DNA of 64,000 nt from Ifrita kowaldi (lineage: Eukaryota; Chordata; Aves; Passeriformes; Cinclosomatidae): the NCBI GenBank assembly GCA_013398055.1, contig VZRS01000286.1, forward strand, positions 1-64,000, written 5' to 3'. A program made the position numbers and the translations under genes. This document shows positions 1 to 12,400 of this stretch, in pieces (within the stretch, counting starts at the first letter, position 1; each line of letters starts with the position of its first letter). The notes beneath the pieces were generated by a model. That model did no database searches. It worked only from the letters and a program-made list of their open reading frames with translations, and was not told where the DNA came from.

Positions 1-560
1 CAGCACCGCGGACAGCGCCCGCCCGGCCCGGTTCGGCCCCGCAGTGCCCGTCCGGTGCGGCACAGCCCGGCCCGCTCGGTCAGCGCAGGACAGCGGTGCC
101 CAGTGCTCGGCGCCGCCGCTCGCAGGGTTCCCCCGCCCAGAAGAGGCGGCGGTGGGGGGAGCGGGGAGACGCCGGTCCCGCCCGGGGGCGGGGAGGCGGT
201 GGGAGCGTCCCCCCCGCCGGCAGAGCCCGCCGGACTCTCCGCACAACCGCTGGTCCCTCCTCACCTCCCCCTACCCATCTCTGTCCACCGTGATGGAGCC
301 CCCGACTTCGCAGAGCCCGGGGGTCCCTGCTGTCGCGGCCGGGAATCGCTTCCTTTCTTCCCTCCGCTGCGGGAGGCGCCCACGGGGCACGGCCCGCCCT
401 GGCAGAGAGGTTTTCGGTACCAGCTCCGATCAGTGCCGAGCTGAGAGCACGGAGACAGGTCCGCTGCGCTGCTCCAGCCCGGATTCGCAGCAGGCTCGCT
501 GGCACTTAAGGAGTCTCATGCCTGCACAGGGGCTGCTCTGGCTGATACCCCTCTAGACAC
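1..560. promoter_or_regulatory. CpG-rich island, gene unknown
   Basis: This stretch is very rich in G, C and CpG, unlike the AT-richer DNA from about position 740 onward. Several overlapping reading frames stay open on both strands, as expected of stop-poor GC-rich DNA. None looks like a known protein, so I do not call a gene. It resembles a promoter or first exon of a gene that lies mostly outside the window to the left. Confidence 0.45.
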
Positions 561-3500
561 CAGCCCACAGAGCCCACGGGCAGGGGTGAAGCACAGAGCT
601 GCGTGGACACCGGCGTGTCACTCAGGGAGGGGCAGCAGCTCGTGCTAGCCAGGCCATTTCAGCTTCCTTACCAAACTGGTGCTGAGCCTGGTTTACCCCG
701 ACAGGTCCCCTTTGGGATCCCACTGCATTTACAGAGCCCAGTTAGGACCCTGCTTGGAGTAAAAAAAAAAATGTTTTTATAAACAGGAGGAAGCTGTGCC
801 TAAACCTGAAGGTGACAGTCAATATTTATTGAGCTCCTTTTCTTTACGACTTCCTTTACAGCAATCTAGATGTTGTTGATTGCATTGGAAATAAATTAAT
901 CTTTACTCAGAAGTTTATTTAAGAGAGACTCAATTCAGTCTCCAGTTCCCTCCTTCCAGATCAGCAGATGGCCCCAAGCCAGAGGAACAGACCATGCTTC
1001 CAAGAGCCATCTGCACCTGTCCGATTGCTGTTTGACTGCCTGGGCCTGATATTACTAATTATATCTGCCCATTATTTCCTCTGACTGCAGAGATGGTTCT
1101 GCTGGGTCAGAAGACTGGGCTCAGAAACAATAGCCAGAAAAAATTTAAAAAACCAATAAGGATGGTGGGGTTCACGCTTACCTGAGGCCAAAAAGCCCAA
1201 CCCAACCCAGACCATCCTGCAGCCAGACCATGGCCTCATGCACTGGAAGACAATCAACAGCACAAAAAGAAATGATATCACGAGCCCTGGTGTCTGGATC
1301 AGAAAATTAACAAGTGGTTCAATATAGTGCACACACCCCACAGCAGGCAGGGCCAAGAAGAAGAGAGCAGCAAACCTCAGGGGGGCTTCAACAAAGCCAG
1401 GGCAACTCTTAAACACACCAAGAACTTTTCAAAACTCCCATGGATGTCAGCACAATCCTTTCCATGGATATCCCAGTGCTGTCATGGCCCCTTGAAGATG
1501 GAGACTTCATGGCACCATCCTGAGTGCATGCTCAGCCTTCTCCTGCGCCAGAGTGACCCGAATCTACTGCCTGACCCGAGCTGTCTGCTGGGCCACAGAG
1601 ATCCAGATCTGCTGCAGGGACTGCACGGCTCTGCCCTGGGCACCCAAACTGGGCAGGTATGCAGACAAACCTCTCCTGGAAGGTGGGAACGAAGAGGAGA
1701 GTAAGCCCCCAACAGCGCACTGGGTCTGAGGCTCCAGGTCTGTTTATCCCTGGATGGGAACTTCTGGCAGGTCCCTGCTGCAGGTGAAGCTCTGGGGCTT
1801 GGAGAGTATTCTCCGACTTTTTAGCTCCAGCAACATTTGTTAACTGTCCTGAATCACAAAGGGAGGACCCGCTGCTGACTGGGAAGAGCCTCACAGAGCC
1901 AAGTTGTCCGCTCCCTCTGCAGACGCCAGCATTGCACCAGAGACACACTTGGCCCTGCAGGTTTAACCTCACTCAGGAGCAAGACAATTTTCCTGTCAGT
2001 CATGATATCTCCAGATGTAATGCAGTCTGATGAGACAACACAGATTGCTGGCAAAACACAGGCACCAGCACACCCTGGCCCTGCTCCAAGGGCTTTATCC
2101 CACTTTATGATGCTGGAGGACCTAACCCATCGTAGGTAAGTGATATCAGCAGCTTTATCAGAGCCCAGTAGGCCAACACCTGCATCCCTGCCTCCCCTCA
2201 CGCACCAAGGAATGCATTTCCCACCATCCAGAGCAAACCACTTGGTCTGCCAGCCTCCCCCAGACCCAGCAAAGGTTTCTGGCAGCCAGTGAGCAGTTTA
2301 TAGCCCCGAACAACTGCTGGCCAGCTGAAATCAATGCAGAGCAATGAAATCAGAGGAAATGACCTGTAAACGGCAGGAGTGATTCCAAATGAACCTGCAA
2401 TTTAGATCCATTGTTTGGTCTGTTTGCTGGTAGACTGTATCTCTGGTAGCTTAATTACTCGTGTATTTGCCTTGAGAAGTACACCTCTAACAGCGGAAGA
2501 TTTAAATCCAGCTCAGGAGTTTCTGCTTCACTGTCCTCCTGCTTGTTCTCTGCTGCCCAACCCCATTAACTGCTGTAGTATCTCCCTGGATTGCCTGTAC
2601 AACACATTTGGGGGAAACTGGAGCCTTGCTGGAGTCATTCCTTCCCCGTGAGCTAGGAAGGAATCAGAATTTCATCCTCTGAATCCACCAAGTACAGATT
2701 CTTAATTTCTTTGCATTAAATAACCCCTGCCTTAGGCCCTTCTGGCTAAGTCCAGCCTCAGGCAGAGCCCAGAGTAAATCCTCCACCAGCACAAAGTCGG
2801 CAAGTATTTTTTGCCACTTTTACTGCCTTTGTTAAATCGGTAGATCTGGGAATGATCTGGACTTATCTTGGTTATCTGAGATGGCAGCGGAAAGGAGAGA
2901 TCAGACAGTGCCTGCTCAATCAGTCAGCACTAAAGGAGCTACATTATTATACTCAGCCTTATCTCCTAAGGACAATTTCACCAAACTCGCTAAATCTGCC
3001 CGTGAAGAACAGACTGAAACGGCTCAATTATTTTTCAAAGCCCCTAGATTAAATAACAGAATAGGGAATTGGAAATATCACTGAAGAGCAGACAGGACTC
3101 TGGACAGGCTCAACTGTGGTGGTGGGCAATACAGCGAGATGAGAACTGGGGAAGATGTGTTCTTGCTGGGCCCTGAACCAAGGAGATGCACGCACTGATT
3201 GACTCAATTACTGCCTGTCTCGGCAACGCTTTCAGGCTTTTTCTTAGGACCAACACCAGAGAGTAAACCCAGATTCATAATCTTGCAGAACCAGAGCAAA
3301 AGCAATGTCTGATGGTGTCGTGCAGTGTCCTCTTGCTGCTGGGCAGGGACTGGGAGAGCTGTCCAGGGGCAGGCAGCGGGCAGGGGCTGGAGGGGCGCAG
3401 GCGTCAGCTCATCTCATCCCCTGTGCCGTGCCCACATCACATCACGATGGCGCTGCCGGGGCTCTGACACACTTTGCCCGCTGCTGCGGCCACGGAGCCA

Positions 3501-5757
3501 CACGCGGGTCCTCGCTCCAGCTCCGCGTGCAGCGCAGACGAAAAGGCAAATTGATGTGCTCCTGTCAGGGTGCATCAGCGGGATTCCTGAGAAGCGTTCC
3601 AGCAACGCTTCTTGTCTCACGGAGCGGCTTTGCCTTGCACTTCCCGGGCCTCTTTCTGCCAAAAGAGAGAGGTCTTGGCTTGCAGGACCCTGCCACAGCC
3701 CCCCAGAGATGCTGGTGCAGAGCGGAGCACCTTCCCCTTCCCTGTGCAGGGGGCTGTGTTTATCCATTCCCCCCGGGCTTCTGGAACACCTCAGCACCCG
3801 TGCCCTGGCTGGAAGCTGTCGGGGGGGCTCTCAGCAGGGCACTCCCGACTTTAGGCAGAGTGATTCCTCATCAGTACTCTGTTGTACTGGTTTGTGCCCG
3901 AATTTCTCTACTCCCTTTCTGGTTTCTCTTTCCAACTGATGCTCACTTTAATTGGGATAAACATCACAGCTCCTCCCACGACAGACTTATGTGTCAGCAC
4001 TCTGGGGTTCCTCATTCCTGCCTGCTCTCATCTTGACCTTCCCCTCCAGGAGGATGTTCACACGCTGCTGTTGGTTTGGGGCTGAGGCGCTGAGCTGGAG
4101 CCATCCCCTTTGCAAACCCCTCATTGACAGCCCCCGGTCAGTGTCCCACTCAGCCAGGGCCCCTTCACACAGCAGGTGAGTGGAGAAATATCAGAGTAAG
4201 ACCCCTTGTGGGAGTTGCAGTGCTGATGTCGGGTGGCTGTAAATCACTGCTGCATCCTCAGGGGCTGGAAGGAGATCTTCCTTCAGCCACACACAGTCAG
4301 CAGCTCTCTGGGGTGTAACATGGTCCTGGGGACTGCCGTGATGGGGAGGAAGTGGCCTCAGCCTGTGCTGGAGGTCACAGCCCTTGCACTGGACTGGGCA
4401 GCTGCTCATCCTGCCCAGGATCTAAACCCGGGAAATAGGAAAATGACCCCTCACGTCTGATGGTTATGTGCTGGTGATGTGATAGTAATGACACAGCATG
4501 GATGTAGCTTGAAAAATTCCCCAGCAACTCGACCAAAGTGGCTCTTCAAAGAAGTCCTTCTGTCTGCTTTTGGGTAGCTGAGCTGCCCTCGAAATCCTCA
4601 TGCAGCAAATACCTTTGTAGGCACCTTCCCTGTGCACGTTCCATCCAGAGCCTCTACCTCCAAGCCGCTTCTCTAAATCATCCCCTCACTCCAAGGGAAG
4701 GGTGGGAAGGATGCACTGTGATTTTCCAGCCAGTGGCAGGGATGCATCCCCAAGGAAGATGAGGTGGCTGAAGTGGGAAGCTTCTCAGCACAAAGCAGGT
4801 TTCACATCTCCAGCCACTTTTTGAATTTAGATCTTGCTGCTACTTGCAGCAATTTGGCTCACACCAGCCAGCTGGGAAGGAAGGGGTTACTTGGTGAGCC
4901 AAAGGAAAACCCAGAGCTTCCTCTTGCCATGGCAAGGCACTGAGAAGGAAGGGGATTCTGGAGGTTTGTGCTTTCTGCTCTTTCCAAGGGGCATATTGGA
5001 AGAAAGCCATTGGCAAGGCAGCTGCCAGGGAAGCGGGTTTGCTTTGTGTGTTTGGGTTTCTGAAACTCTCAGTAGAAGCATTTAATTCTGGGGGAAAACA
5101 GCATTGTCACTCAAAACCCCACAGCTGTGCCAAAAAAGGTGGTTTGGGGAGGAAATGAAACACTTCTGCTTGAGAAAACAGACAAAAGCAGCCCAGCTGA
5201 AGCTGGCAGCGCACTTGGGAGCCAGGAAGCAGCAGTGCAGAGGGGTGGGAGGGCTGTCCATCTTCACAGTCCATCAGAACTGGGAGAGCATCCTGGCATC
5301 CCAACCAGTCCAGCCACAGGGGCTGGCCTGCACTCACTCTGCCCCAGTCCCTGCATCCCTCCCCTGGCCTGGTCTCTCTCAAAACTTCCCCAAATCCTTT
5401 GGGCTCTGTGCAGGGGAAGGGTCTTTGCTCCCTGCTGGGATGGGCATCGCAGTGGAGGAACCTGCTGCATTTTGGTGTTTTCCTGGTAACCCAGTGACTA
5501 TTTCAGAGAAAAAACAGAGTCTCTGTCATGGAACACCCCAGGGTGAGTCACGAGCCCTGGGTGAAGGAGAGGAAGCGACTGTCTTAAAAAGAAGACATCC
5601 AGGGTCTGTGGGTAAGCACTGCCCAAAGAAGTGACAGGAGAAGGTGGCTTGGAAAACTCCTTGGACACCCATGTGTGTGTGGGCCAGGTTCCATCCTGAA
5701 GGACTCCTTGTGAAAAACCACGGGGAAAATTCCAACTTGGGAGCAAGAAGCTGGAAA
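561..5757. other. Unassigned intergenic DNA
   Basis: No exon here can be tied to a known family. Open frames at 3305-4036 and 5104-5634 overlap others on both strands and show no recognisable domain. One short minus-strand segment, 1182-1242, has good splice sites at both ends and is discussed as a finding. Otherwise I see only ordinary non-coding sequence. Confidence 0.5.
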
Positions 5758-7427
5758 ATGAGGATTTTCTTGGTTTGGACCCTTTTCCTCATGAGAGCCA
5801 CAGGCACAGGTCAGGCAAATCCATCTCAGGGGTTCTGGCGGAGCTGTGGAGAGGCTGGGGCTGAGGCAGACCAGGAAGCTCACTGTGGTTATGGCAAAAG
5901 CCCAGCCGATCCCAAACTTTTCCTGTGGCAGTTACAGGGCATGATCTCTGAGATTTGCTTGTTCCCTCCCATGTGAACCCTGGGAATAAGGCTTTTCACT
6001 CTCTTAATAACATATACTCGTGATGGGGGGTCTCTTATAATGACTGGGGACATCTCACCTCACCACTGCTCACCAGCATAGAGGGTGCACAGACATAGCC
6101 TCCCTCAGGCTGTACCCCCAAGAAACCTTGTGGGGGTACACAAGGGGGATCCTTCATGGTTCCCTGAGGCAATGCCAGGATGGGTTTACAGCACCTCTCT
6201 CTGTCCCCTGCAGGTGGCCAGGCAGTGACAGGCCCCAAGCAGGTGACAGTTGAGCAGGGCAGCTCACTGGCAGTGTCCTGCAGCTACAAGTCACGCTACA
6301 AGCTCAACTCCAAGTACTGGTGCCGCAAAAACTTCCTCCGGTTCTGTTTGACCTACATCCAAACCAATGGCTCAGAGGTGACAGTGACGGGGGACAGGGT
6401 GTCCATCAGGGACAACCACACAGCACACGCATTCACAGTGACACTGAGCAGTGTCACACCGAGAGACGCAGGCCGCTACTTCTGTGGGGTGAAGAGGAAA
6501 CTGGGAATCAACCGGTGGCACAGCACCAAGGTGACGGTCTCTGCAGGTAACACAGGGCTGGGAGCAAAGCTGGCAGTAAACTTCCCCCTTTTTCCTTTTC
6601 CTCCTCCCCAGTGTTCAGGGCATTACCTGGATACCTCCATCTCCACCCCCTGCACCTTCATGGCTGAAGTCTCAGGGCAGAGACTCCTGGGCAGGGTGCA
6701 GAATGGGGGGTGTGGGGGTCTCCACTTTGCTCTGATTCTGTTTCCTTTACAGCTGTTTCAAACACAACTGAGGACAACAACGCAAGCCCATTGACCACCA
6801 ACCCTCTGTGCCCCAGGGGCTGTGGGGAGCCTCCAGTGATGTGAGTCAGGGTTTGGGATCTGGGCAAGCCTCCAACAGCATCCCCTGGCCAAAACCTTCT
6901 TTTCCCATGCATGTATCTCCCAGCTTTGTGTCCCCAAGGAGCATTCTGGGGGGCAAGCCGGGCAGCTGGCAGAGATACAAGTGACCCACTCCCCATCCTC
7001 ATTCCCCAGATCTTACTAAAGCTCTAGCATAACCTCCTCCCTCCTACACAGGTCCCAGCTCAGTGTCATCCACTTGCTGCTTCTCCTCAGCATCAAGGTG
7101 CCCATGGCACTGGCCATGGCTTGTGGGGCAGCCTGGATGAGGAGCCGGTGCGGGAGCCGTGACCAGGAAAACCCACAGCTCTCGGAGGTGTCTGGCAGCA
7201 CCAGGGCACGGGGCTGCCCACCTGTCCCCGGCACCTCGGAGCCCCAGGGACGCCCTCCTGCCCCCCCGGCCCCCACCCTGCTGGGGCCGTGCCACCCATT
7301 ACAGCCGCCCCGTGCCAGGAGGTGCTCGGCTCCGGGTGCTTCTGCCCTTGGAAAGCCTCGGCCCCTCCTGGCAGCCCCTGCGCTGGAGAGGGAAGGGTTT
7401 GGGGTGCAGAGAGCCCGTGTCTGTTGA
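5758..7427 (+). CDS. CD300-like receptor, activating type (TM lysine)
   Basis: Four exons join in phase: 5758-5809, 6214-6546, 6753-6840 and 7052-7427, giving 282 residues. Exon 1 encodes a signal peptide (MRIFLVWTLFLMRATGTG). Exon 2 is one V-type Ig domain with the CD300/TREM pattern: C40 in SCSY, C54 in KYWC, C62, and C108 in DAGRYFCGV, suggesting the extra C54-C62 disulphide. N69 and N85 are in glycosylation sequons. Exon 3 is a short stalk. Exon 4 opens with a hydrophobic membrane segment (about 161-185) that contains K173. In CD300 and TREM receptors such a lysine pairs with the acidic residue of DAP12-type adaptors. The tail of about 95 residues is proline-rich and has no tyrosine, so signalling would depend on the adaptor. 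The tail is longer than usual for activating members. Orthology to a named mammalian CD300 gene cannot be settled. Confidence 0.8.
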
Positions 7428-7457
7428 GCTGCAGCTGCCAACTGAAGACAATTTTGC

Positions 7458-7463
7458 AATAAA
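7458..7463 (+). terminator. Polyadenylation signal of first CD300-like gene
   Basis: A canonical AATAAA lies 31 bases after the stop codon of the first receptor, giving it a very short 3' UTR. A TG-rich stretch follows at about 7485-7510, as expected downstream of a cleavage site. This supports the chosen reading frame and end of the last exon. Confidence 0.7.
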
Positions 7464-8359
7464 GGCTGGGTATCCTGCAGGACCTTGTCTGCTTGTCTGT
7501 CTGTCCATCTGCTCCTTCTTTCAGCTGCAGCGCTGCCCAGGATGCCCGTGGCAGCCGATGCTGATGCACACACCTGTGTGGGGACATGCTGCATTGTGGC
7601 TGGGGGGGACATGGGGTCACAGGGGCCGAGCAGGCACCTGCTCCACCATGGCCCAGCTGAGCTTCCTCACGGGGAGAGGAGCCCTCAGCCCCGGGACCCT
7701 CAGCCCTGCCACCTCTGCCTGATCCACCAAATGCCCATCTCCAGCTGAGCAAGAGCCAGGGAAGAGTGTCCTTCCACAAGTGTGCCCCCCACGCAGCAGC
7801 TGCAGGCATTGCGGACACAGGGGGAGGCCTGGAGGGACCTGATCAGAGCATGGGGCTCCTGAGCCACAGAGGGGCTGTGCTGGGACCAGCCTGGGGGCAT
7901 GTGCTGGCAAGAGAAGTGGGTGCTCACATCCAGCTGCACCGGGATAAGAGCCTGGGGCTCCCCCATTGCATTCCCATGGGAAGGACAGGGTGGCCATGCA
8001 GGAGCACTGCCCAGCCTGAGGGATTGTCTGGGGTTCAGGTGGTCCCTGTGCCCTGCTGAGCTACCTCCCCCACTGGGTGCCCTGCCAGTCCAGAGGGGCT
8101 GGGCAGTGTGGCAGTGAGAGGCAGGCTGTGTTCTGATGTGGGGGCCATGCTGGAGGAAGAAAGGGGAGCCCCTGGGGGAGGGCACAGGGGACAGTGCACA
8201 GCAAGTGCTCTCAGTGAGGAGAAGCTGAGACTGGAGGAATCAGGAAGTGCCGTGCTCATGCTGAATCTCCAGCAGTAACGGAGGTGGTACCAGAGGCAAA
8301 AGAGGAAGAGAAGCCCCAGAGACACCAAAGGAAGAGGAGCAGCCGGGCTGTCCCGATGC

Positions 8360-9152
8360 ATGGCCCAGGCTACCTTGTCCATGTGGCTCCTGCTGCTGTT
8401 CGCCTGGGCACTGCTGCCAGGTAGGGCTGAATGTGATGCCGGGGCTGGAGCCCCACACTGGATCTGCCAGAAGGAGCAGGAGGCGCCGGTTCTGAAGCGC
8501 TCCCGTGAGTCCATGTGTCTCCCCAGGCTCCGGGGCAGTGACAGGGCCCCGCACCGTGCGGAGAATCCTGGGGGAAACCTTGTCGGTCACCTGCACGTAC
8601 CAGCTCGACCAGGAGAAGAAGCCGAAATTCCGGTGCAAACCGGGTACACCTAGTAGTGTTATCTGTGCCGCTTTCATCATCATCACCTCGGAATTGCAGC
8701 CCGTGTTGCAGCAGGGCTGGTTCTTCATCCGGGACAACCGCCCGCACACACCGTGACCGTGGAGCATCTGACCAAGGAGGATGCGGATGCTTTCCACTGT
8801 GGGATGCGAAAGGGATTTTTCCCGGTACATGAGAGTGCTGATGTTGAGGTGATCATAACCCCAGGTCGGTCCCTGCACGATTTCCCCATAGCAACAGTGA
8901 CCCCCCCACGTTGGGGGCCGGGGCCCTACTGTGGGAGGAGGTGTCACCCTGAGCGTGACAGGGACACGGTGCCCATCTGGCACCCGCTGCATCCATCCTT
9001 CCTCCGCATCTGTAACGCCGACGCTCTCGCCGGACGCTCTGCAGGGGACCCGCGGCACTTTCCGCTACTTCCCAGTGCTGGCCGGGCTCCAGCTGCTGGC
9101 GCTGCTGGCCATGAGCGCGGCCGTGCTCTGGGTCAGCCTGCGGGACCGCTGA
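8360..9152 (+). pseudogene. CD300-like receptor with frameshifted Ig exon
   Basis: Exon 1 (8360-8420) encodes a signal peptide (MAQATLSMWLLLLFAWALLP). Exon 2 (8527-8864) is a V-type Ig domain very like that of the next gene, but it lacks seven bases near 8745-8752. The frame stops at 8754-8756, while the C-terminal half (TVEHLTKEDADAFHCG) continues in another frame from 8753. The conserved KFWC tryptophan is arginine (KFRCK). A membrane segment (YFPVLAGLQLLALLAMSAAV) with a very short tail and no charged residue ends at 9152. Its exon could start at 8938, which fits the phase but has a poor pyrimidine tract, or at 9045, which does not fit. I read this as a decaying gene copy. A sequencing error or a segregating null allele is possible. 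Confidence 0.6.
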
Positions 9153-9476
9153 GCCCCCGCCGGGACCCCACGGCCGCGGCCGGTGCCGCTGAACCCGGGT
9201 TTGCCCCGGTCCCCACGGCGCGGGCAGGGGCGGCAGCACCGGGGCCCCTCCGGGCCCTTCCTGCCTCCCCCGCCGGCTGCAACACACGCTCCCCTTCACC
9301 GCCCCTCGCCCCTCTCTCGTCTCTCCGTCGGCCCCCACTGTCCGACAGCCCCGGGGGTCCCCGCGCTCCGCCCCAACGGGGCGGGCGTTGCCGCGGGGCG
9401 GCCCGGGTGCGGGCCGGGTTCCGCAGACGGGAACTGGGAGCGACAGCACGCTGAGCCCCGGCGTGCCGGAGCGGCC
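9153..9476 (+). promoter_or_regulatory. CpG-rich promoter of inhibitory CD300-like gene
   Basis: Only 324 bases separate the stop of the frameshifted receptor from the start codon of the next receptor. The interval is strongly CpG-rich, and there is no room for a distant promoter. The core promoter and 5' UTR of the 9477 gene probably lie here. I saw no clear TATA box. Confidence 0.45.
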
Positions 9477-12400
9477 ATGCAGCTCCTGCCCCTGCTCGCC
9501 TGGGCGCTGCTGCCAGGTAAGGCTGCGCCGGAGCCCCCGACTGCCGGAGCGGCCCCGATGGGGGCGGCCCCGACGGGGGCAGGTGTCGGAGCGGCGGCAG
9601 CACTCCCGCGGCTCCGTGTGTCTCCACAGGCTGCGGGGCAGTCACGGGGCCCGGCACCGTGCAGGGATTCCTGGGGGGCTCCCTCTCGGTCACCTGCACG
9701 TACCAGCGGGGCCAGGAGAAGAAGCCGAAATTCTGGTGCGCTCCAGGAGTAGTTTATACCTGTGATAAGGACATCGTCATCACCTCGGAGTCGGAGCCCG
9801 AGGTGCAGCAGGGACGGTTCTCCATCCGAGACAGCCACAGACACCGGACATTCACGGTGACCGTGGAGTGTCTGTCCAAGAGGGACGCGGGCACCTTCCG
9901 CTGTGGAGTGCGAACAGGATCATTGCAGTTCGATGACAGTGCTGATGTGAACGTGATCGTGGTCTCAGGTCAGTACTTGAGGGTTGCGAGTCTCCGACGT
10001 CCAGCATGGATGTGTCCCCCTCCAGGTGCTAGGGGCAGGGGCTGCAGTGGGGGCAACCTGGAGCTAGTGGGTGCCCATGCAGGTGGGACAGCCCCAGGAT
10101 TTGTCACCAGAGTGCAGTAGGTGCCACCATCACTCATTCCCTATTCCCAGTTCTCCCCAGAGCCCCTTCTTGGCACCCCAGGATCAGTCCCCTCCATTAC
10201 TGAGTTGCATTGTGCTCTTTGTGTTCCATTTTCTTCTCGTTAGCTCTTGCTGGCCTTGTCTGTGCCCTCCTTGCCTTACTCTATAACACTGGGGAGTTCC
10301 TCACCCCTCTGTGCTGCCTCATTTCCCACTTGGGACAGGCAGTGCCTGTGGCACCGGGCCCTGGGCTTAGGGAACATCCCTCTCCATTGCCTTGTCAGGG
10401 ATCAGCCAGCATGGCAGCACAATATATATGTGAGGTTGTTGTGTTAGTACTAAACTGGGCATGGGGTGCTCAGACCCCCTTTCTGCAGGGTGAATCTGTT
10501 TTGTACATGTTTTGGGGGGGACTGAGACTGAAAAGCCTTGTGGGCAGGGGAAGGGTCTTACAGCCCTCCAACCTCAAGATGTGTCCTCTGGATGTGGCAG
10601 AGGGGACCCATCTTCTCCTGCTGTGACAGTGTATGGCTCACTTCTGACTCACTGCCAAACCCACAGCATTTTCCTCCACAGAGATCAACCAAGCCTCTCC
10701 TGTTTTTCTTACAGCTTCTTCCACCCTCCCATCATCGACCTACACCACCACCACGTCCTCTGATTTCTCTCACTCTGTAACAGGACACACACAGACAGTT
10801 TCCCAGGGAGAAATTGTGCAATCCACATCAAATCCCTCCACCCCTCAACAGTGAGTAGCAGCTCCTGCCTACAGCAGCCACTTTCCTCCATGAGCTCTTT
10901 GGTGCAGCTGGAGCCCTGCAACCATCCGGCTCTTCACACCTCCCTTAAGGATCCAGACCTCCTGTTTTTGCCTTTAGAGACCACTCCACATGGAAAATTT
11001 CTGCCCTGTGAGGGTGGTGAGGTCCTACCACAGGTTACCCAGCGAAGTTCTGGACGCCCCATCCCTGGAAGTGTTCAAGGCCAGGCTGGATGGGGTTCAG
11101 AGCAACCTGGCTTAGTGGAAGGTGTCCCCACCCATGGCAGGGGGATGGAACTGGGTGATCTTTAAGGTCTCTTCTGACCCAAACCATTCTTTAATTTTCT
11201 GACAGTAATTCCAGTGCCTCTAGTCACATGGCTCTGGCAAAGCTCTGCTTGTCCCCCGTCCATCTTGCAGCTTAAGCAAGACATGAGTTATCGCCATGAG
11301 AGAAGTGGTTTCTGCCTGCAGCACTGACCCCATTTCCTTCCCCAAAACTCAGTGAGACTTTTTGTGGGAAGCCAAGTGCTGCCAGTGTCCTGTTCTTCTT
11401 TGTAGTCACACACAGCCTGGCAGAGATAGTTAACAAAGTGTGAAACCAGAGTGTTAGATCTTCCTCCCCTTCTCTCCTGCCTGTGGGAGGTGGTGCCAGC
11501 AGCAGATGAAGCTGAGACTCCCCATGAGCACACTCAAGGGTGTGCTGGCTCACCGACCTTTTCTGCTTACCCATTACAAACAAGGTTAACAAAGAGTGGA
11601 GTTAAACCAGAGCAAATGCAGGAACCCATCCTTAAATCACTGAAGACACAGCAGCTCTCAGACCCAAGTGTCATTTTGCTTCTGCAGTTTTTGGTTTGCT
11701 CTGCTCCATGCCCAGCTGGCAGCCTGACCATCACATGCCTGCTGTTCTTCCTCCCGGGGCAAGCCCTGCCATGCACAGCTACTCCCTGTGTCACCCACAG
11801 CCACTTCCTGCAACCCTGCTCTGTGCTGCTTCATCCTGAGAAGTGTGACAACATAAACTCTTTCTTTTCCTTCAGCGTGAATGTGGTTGAGCACATCCTC
11901 ACTCCAGCCATCGGCGTGGTTGTTTTTTTGCTTGCAGTGACTGCTGGTGTTCTGGTAATACTCTCCAGGAAGAAGAAGAAGGGTGAGTGAAGTTGTCAGG
12001 GCCACACACATCCTGTTTCTGTACCAGAGCCTGCTCTGCTTCACTTATTTTTCCCTCTGTATTTCTTTTTTTCCCTCATTACCTTCCTGATCCATCCAGT
12101 TCCTCAGTCCATCATTGAGACCTCCACCAAGGAGGTCTCCTTCCCTCGAGGGAACAGTGTGACCACCCCATGGGTGTTGTCCCCTGGGAGCAGGGAATGA
12201 CAGCCTTTGGGGTGGGTGCTGCCCAGCACAGAATCTGCTTGAATTTGTCTGGGCACCATCAGCTTCTCCGGATGGGCTCACTTGCATGGGCTGGGCTTAC
12301 ACTAGGCTTGGTGCAAAGTTTAAGGCCAATGTGAAGGATGGGGAGGGACAGGAGGGGACATTGCCAGCTGGCAGGTGGGGCTGGCTTTATTTGAAGAACT

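Noticed and set aside
44..556. Overlapping frames of 65-170 codons on both strands in the first 560 bases
   Set aside because: GC-rich DNA has few stop codons. No domain, no splice border and no start context favours any one frame.
3305..4036. A 243-codon plus-strand frame
   Set aside because: Other frames on both strands are open over the same DNA, the composition is not coding-like and no family is recognisable.
7093..7818. A 241-codon minus-strand frame over the end of the first receptor
   Set aside because: It is antisense to the last exon and 3' end of a gene with consistent splice phases and an AATAAA. It is a shadow of GC-rich coding DNA.
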